A DNA stretch of 64,000 nucleotides from Palsa-504 sp963806335 (GTDB lineage: Bacteria > Actinomycetota > Actinomycetes > Streptosporangiales > Streptosporangiaceae). How positions within the stretch are numbered: the stretch's first letter is position 1; each line of letters begins with the position of its first letter. The DNA is taken from the NCBI GenBank assembly GCA_963806335.1, contig CAWDXO010000017.1, positions 1-64,000 on the forward strand. The letters run 5' to 3'. The notes under the pieces were generated by a model. That model made no database searches and was not told where the DNA came from. It saw only the letters and a program-made list of their open reading frames with translations. Shown piece by piece: positions 60,811 through 64,000 of the stretch. The position numbers and the translations under genes are program-made.

Positions 60811-61470
60811 GTGAGCTACTCCCGAGAAGAGCGCCTCGCGCTATGCGCGCTGCTGGAGCAGACAGGTCCGGATGCCCCGACGCTATGTGCAGGCTGGGAC
60901 ACCGGCGACCTCGCCGCGCACCTGGTGCTGCGCGAGCGCCGGCCCGACGCGGCCGGCGGCATCCTCGGCGGCCCGCTGGCCGGGTACACGGCCCGGGTCC
61001 AGCACCGGATCAGGGCGCGGACGTCATATGCTGACCTGGTGCGGGCCATCCGGTCGGGGCCGCCGCTCCTGTCGGTGATGGCCATCCCCGGCGTGGACGA
61101 ACGCGCCAACGGGGTGGAGTTCTTCGTGCATCGTGAGGACATCCGGCGCGCCGCGCCCGGCTGGGTGCCGCGGGAGATCAGCCACGGGGAATCCGACATG
61201 CTGTGGCACCGGCTGCGGATGGCAAAGTTCATGCTCCGCAAGGCCCCGGTCGGGGTGGAACTGGCGCGAGAGGGTGGCGGCGCGGGCGAGGTGAGCCCGG
61301 ACGGCCCGGCCTATCGCATCACGGCGAAAAACGCGACTCCCGCGGTCACGGTGATCGGCAGCCCGGCCGAACTCACCATGTGGGTGATGGGCCGGACGAC
61401 GGCGGCGAAGGTGCGCTTCGATGGAATCGAGGCAGCCGTCAGCAAGCTGGCCGAGGCCAACTGGCGATAA
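60811..61470 (+). CDS. TIGR03085 family metal-binding protein (DinB/MDMPI-like)
   Basis: 219 aa, GTG start with no clear ribosome site (probably leaderless). The N-terminal half has the DinB-like helical bundle: ALLEQTGPDAPTLCAGWDTGDLAAHLVLRERRPDA and the metal-ligand His in EFFVHREDIRR. The C-terminal part is the SCP-like domain of mycothiol-dependent maleylpyruvate isomerase relatives. The enzyme activity is unknown. The position next to hisI is common in actinomycetes. Confidence 0.88.
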   Translation: MSYSREERLALCALLEQTGPDAPTLCAGWDTGDLAAHLVLRERRPDAAGGILGGPLAGYTARVQHRIRARTSYADLVRAIRSGPPLLSVMAIPGVDERANGVEFFVHREDIRRAAPGWVPREISHGESDMLWHRLRMAKFMLRKAPVGVELAREGGGAGEVSPDGPAYRITAKNATPAVTVIGSPAELTMWVMGRTTAAKVRFDGIEAAVSKLAEANWR

Positions 61471-61473
61471 GGC

Positions 61474-61830
61474 TCAGGCGCCCATCTCTCGCTTCATCCT
61501 GGCCAGCTCGTCGTCGATGTCTTGCGGGTCCGGCCTGGCCGGCTGGGACGGGTAGGAGGTCGCAGCCGGGTACGAGGTGGGAACATGCTCGACATCGGCC
61601 CGGGGCAGCGGCTTGGTGTATTCAGGCTCGTTGACCTCGCGTTCGGCGCGCTTGCGGGACACCTGCTTGCCTGAGCGGGCCACCTTGATAGCGACGGCGA
61701 CCCCGCCGACCACGAGCGCGGCGATGACCAGGTACGTCACCAGGTGCAAGATGAAGCCCACCACGGAGCCGACGACCAAGAACGCGATCAGTATGCCGAC
61801 CGCGATGGCGGCCACCTTGATCCAGCGCAT
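61474..61830 (-). CDS. small membrane protein of unknown function
   Basis: 118 aa from the ATG at 61830 with GAGAGGAAG upstream; the frame is open further but not protein-like there. Two hydrophobic helices (residues about 3-30 and 32-52) are followed by a basic, then acidic/Pro-rich cytoplasmic tail ending DIDDELARMKREMGA. That ending is typical for a small actinobacterial protein family next to ppgK. It is convergent with the TIGR03085 gene, 3 bp apart. No function known. Confidence 0.75.
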   Translation of the reverse strand: MRWIKVAAIAVGILIAFLVVGSVVGFILHLVTYLVIAALVVGGVAVAIKVARSGKQVSRKRAEREVNEPEYTKPLPRADVEHVPTSYPAATSYPSQPARPDPQDIDDELARMKREMGA

Positions 61831-61993
61831 CCGCCGCTTCCTCTCTCGACAAGGAGCCGAGACGGCTCCAGTCCCCCGAGTTCTAGCATTCGAGGTTTTG
61901 GCCTCAGACACGATATTACCCGACTGCACTCCTCGCGCCGAGCGGCGCGAGCGGCCCGAGCGGCAGATTAAGGGTGACCATTACGCTAGGGGC

Positions 61994-62770
61994 ATGCAAG
62001 CACTCGGCATCGACATCGGCGGCACAGGCATCAAGGGCGCACCCGTGGACGTGGCCGCGGGCAAGCTCCTCGCGGAACGGCGGAAGATCCCCACCCCGCG
62101 CCCGGCCGCGCCCGACGCGGTCGCGGACGTGGTAAAGCAGCTGACCACCTCGTTCAAGTGGTCCGGGCCGGTCGGTATCACCTTCCCCGGCGTGGTCACC
62201 GACGGCCTGATCAGGACGGCCGCCAACCTCGACCCGGCCTGGATCGGAATCGACGCGGGCGAGCTGTTCGGCAAGGCGACCGACAACCCGGTCCGGGTAC
62301 TCAACGACGCCGACGCGGCCGGCGTGGCCGAGATGACGTTCGGCGCGGGGGTCGGCGAGAAGGGCACCGTGCTGATGCTGACCTTCGGCACCGGGATCGG
62401 CAGCGCCCTGTTCAGCAAGGGCGTGCTGGTCCCGAACACCGAGTTCGGGCACATCGAGGTCCACGGTCACGACGCCGAGACGCGCGCGTCCGAGCACGCC
62501 AAGGTCTTGCACGACCTGAGCTGGGGCAAGTGGGCTGGCCGGGTGGATGATTACCTCCAGCACGTGGAGGCGCTGGTCTCGCCGAACCTGTTCATCATCG
62601 GCGGCGGCATCAGCAAGGAGGCAGGCAAGTTCGTGCCCCGGCTGACCGGCATCCGCGCCCGCATCGTGCCCGCCGCCATGCTCAACGACGCCGGCATCGT
62701 AGGCGCCGCGATGTCCACCTCGAGCGAGGCGGTCCCCGATACCTCCGGCGCTACCGGCACGGGCCACTAA
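61994..62770 (+). CDS. ppgK: polyphosphate glucokinase
   Basis: 258 aa ROK-family kinase. The phosphate motif is ALGIDIGGTGIKGAPVD, the catalytic Asp is in RVLNDADAAGVAE, and TFGTGIGSALF and EFGHIEVHG complete the sugar site; CxCGxxG zinc residues of ROK repressors are absent. Actinobacterial PpgK phosphorylates glucose with polyphosphate or ATP. Start ATG at 61994; GCTAGGGG lies upstream. A 3' remnant of another gene follows. Confidence 0.93.
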   Translation: MQALGIDIGGTGIKGAPVDVAAGKLLAERRKIPTPRPAAPDAVADVVKQLTTSFKWSGPVGITFPGVVTDGLIRTAANLDPAWIGIDAGELFGKATDNPVRVLNDADAAGVAEMTFGAGVGEKGTVLMLTFGTGIGSALFSKGVLVPNTEFGHIEVHGHDAETRASEHAKVLHDLSWGKWAGRVDDYLQHVEALVSPNLFIIGGGISKEAGKFVPRLTGIRARIVPAAMLNDAGIVGAAMSTSSEAVPDTSGATGTGH

Positions 62771-62780
62771 AGCCCGGGTA

Positions 62781-62960
62781 GCCCTCATAATCGCCGACCG
62801 AGTCGGCCCGGAAACCGGGCACGTGGTGGCCCTCTACAACGGCCAGGTCTACCTGGGTAACCCGCGCGACATCCCGCTCACCGCGCACGCCCAGATCCAG
62901 CTCATGGTGGATACCCCGCTCATCGCCCCGCAGCAGATCAGCTGGCCGTCCGGCTTGTGA
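62781..62960 (+). pseudogene. C-terminal remnant of a secreted actinobacterial protein
   Basis: A frame ending at TGA 62958-62960 encodes GHVVALYNGQVYLGNPRDIP and LTAHAQIQLMVDTPLIAPQQ, a beta-strand-rich tail like that of actinobacterial proteins ending ...VNGK-Y-GDP--I-L--H--I-L. It has no start codon of its own before the middle of the segment, and the N-terminal several hundred bases are absent. It lies between ppgK and hisF, on the ppgK strand. Confidence 0.5.
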
Positions 62961-62980
62961 CCCGGCCAGGCCGGCCCGGG

Positions 62981-63757
62981 TCAGCGAACCGGGTGGCCCG
63001 CGCCGCGGAGGGCGCTCTTGACCTGGCCGATGCGCAGCGTGCCGAAGTGAAAGACGCTGGCGGCCAGCACTGCGTCCGCTCCGGCGTCAACGGCCGGGGC
63101 GAAGTGAGCGAGCGTGCCCGCGCCGCCGCTCGCGATCACCGGGACGGTGACGGCGTCCCGCACGGCCCGGATCAGCTCCAGGTCGAAACCGACGGTGGTG
63201 CCGTCCGCGTCCATCGAGTTCAGCAGGATCTCGCCCGCGCCGAGTTCGGTGGCGCGCCGGGCCCAGTCGACCGCGTCGATGCCGGTGCCGACCCGGCCGC
63301 CATGCGTGGTCACCTCGAAACCACTCAGCGGGGCAGGGGTTAGCCCGGCGGGAACACGCCGAGCGTCCACCGACAGCACCACGCACTGGGATCCGAACCG
63401 CTCCGCCGCCTCGGCGAGCAGTTCCGGCCGGGCGATCGCGGCGGTATTGAGCGAGACCTTGTCCGCCCCGGCCCGTAGCAGCCGGTCTACGTCGGCCACA
63501 CTGCGCACGCCGCCGCCCACGGTCAGCGGGATGAACACCTGCTCGGCGGTACGCCGCACCACGTCGTACATGGTGTCCCGGCCGCCGCTTGACGCGGTGA
63601 TGTCCAGGAAAGTCAGCTCGTCGGCGCCCTCGGCGTCATAGAAGGCGGCCAGCTCCACCGGGTCCCCCGCGTCGCGCAGCTCACGGAAGTTCACCCCTTT
63701 GACCACCCGGCCGCCATCGACGTCCAGGCACGGGATGACCCGGACCGCGACGGTCAT
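62981..63757 (-). CDS. hisF: imidazole glycerol phosphate synthase subunit HisF
   Basis: 258 aa from the ATG at 63757. VIPCLDVDGGRVVKGVNF (catalytic Asp), FLDITASSGGRDTMYDVV, VGGGVRS, KVSLNTAA, ILLNSMDADGT (second catalytic Asp) and IASGGAGT are the usual barrel motifs. It forms imidazole glycerol phosphate with HisH. It overlaps the upstream priA by ATGA. Confidence 0.96.
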   Translation of the reverse strand: MTVAVRVIPCLDVDGGRVVKGVNFRELRDAGDPVELAAFYDAEGADELTFLDITASSGGRDTMYDVVRRTAEQVFIPLTVGGGVRSVADVDRLLRAGADKVSLNTAAIARPELLAEAAERFGSQCVVLSVDARRVPAGLTPAPLSGFEVTTHGGRVGTGIDAVDWARRATELGAGEILLNSMDADGTTVGFDLELIRAVRDAVTVPVIASGGAGTLAHFAPAVDAGADAVLAASVFHFGTLRIGQVKSALRGAGHPVR

Positions 63758-64000
63758 GGGGACGCCACCTCGGCCAGGGCTTCCTCGAGGGTGAACGCGC
63801 CTTCGTAGAGCGCGGTGCCGACGATGGCGGCTTCCACGCCGAGCGGGACGAGGGAGGCGATCGCGCGCAGGTCGGCGAGGCTGGACACTCCCCCGCTCGC
63901 CACCACCGGCGCGGACGTGCGCGCGCACACGTCGCGGAGCAGGGCCAGGTTGGGACCGCGGAGCATGCCGTCCTTGAGCACATCCGTCACCACGTACCTG
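63754..64000 (-). CDS. priA: PriA bifunctional HisA/TrpF isomerase (partial, right edge)
   Basis: The last 81 residues: RYVVTDVLKDGMLRGPNL (catalytic Asp of the second half-barrel), then PVVASGGVSSLADLRAI and VGTALYEGAFTLEEAL. These mark the ProFAR isomerase family. In actinobacteria without trpF the PriA form does both the histidine and tryptophan steps. Here trpC has no trpF domain and no trpF lies in the trp cluster, which supports PriA over plain HisA. The rest lies beyond the window. Confidence 0.9.
   Translation of the reverse strand, partial: RYVVTDVLKDGMLRGPNLALLRDVCARTSAPVVASGGVSSLADLRAIASLVPLGVEAAIVGTALYEGAFTLEEALAEVASP

Overview
The base composition (strongly GC-rich), the frequent GTG starts and the gene content point to a high-GC actinomycete. 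Signs include a PriA-type hisA next to hisF, a polyphosphate glucokinase, a TIGR03085-type mycothiol-linked family protein, an ANTAR regulator of the PdtaR type, PP2C/FHA signalling genes and a class F sortase. The genus cannot be fixed from the sequence alone; the order rpsA-coaE-uvrB, pyrG-NUDIX-ald-xerD and hisF...hisI-trpCBA-lgt-gltBD is actinobacterial.

Layout. 1-8.2 kb is accessory: a sulfatase tail, a DUF2252 protein, a DHA2-type exporter, a MarC-type membrane protein, then a structurally complete group II intron (4624-7053) whose maturase ORF is broken, followed by a decayed gene. 8.2-14.1 kb holds an ECF sigma factor with its VOC partner, a small acetyltransferase, a DUF4232 lipoprotein, and a leftward cluster of an anchored secreted protein, a DUF4397 protein, a class F sortase and a TfoX-N protein. 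14.3-20.4 kb is metabolic (galE, acyl-CoA ligase, hydrolase, sirtuin, PhzF, CMD-like). 20.5-25.9 kb is a tightly packed leftward operon EamA-pyrG-NUDIX-ald-xerD. 27.4-32.3 kb has uvrB, coaE and rpsA. 32.9-36.8 kb is a PadR-regulated ABC exporter, followed by polA and a secreted aldose epimerase with a LacI-type operator.

42-48.4 kb contains pdtaR, an odd tRNA with a CAA anticodon, a homing-endonuclease-like gene stopped by one TGA, and two tandem copies of a zinc-ribbon/FHA plus PP2C module. 48.5-64 kb is amino-acid biosynthesis: gltD, gltB (frame-broken), a divergent and frameshifted lgt, trpA-trpB-trpC, a response regulator, a Trp-associated membrane protein, hisI, then ppgK and neighbours, hisF and the end of priA. 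trpE is not in its expected place.

The most unusual signal is a dispersed repeat made of alternating six-base G and C runs. One copy is intergenic (32611-32677), two lie inside gltB (52724-52833 and 53373-53456), and a short related piece lies upstream of hisI (60689-60714). One gltB copy coincides with a frame break. Several other genes are also interrupted (intron maturase, homing-like gene, lgt, the gene at 7.3-7.9 kb) or reduced to fragments (sulfatase, cyclase domain, a 3' remnant after ppgK). Some of these may be base-calling errors in homopolymers, and that caveat is given where it applies.
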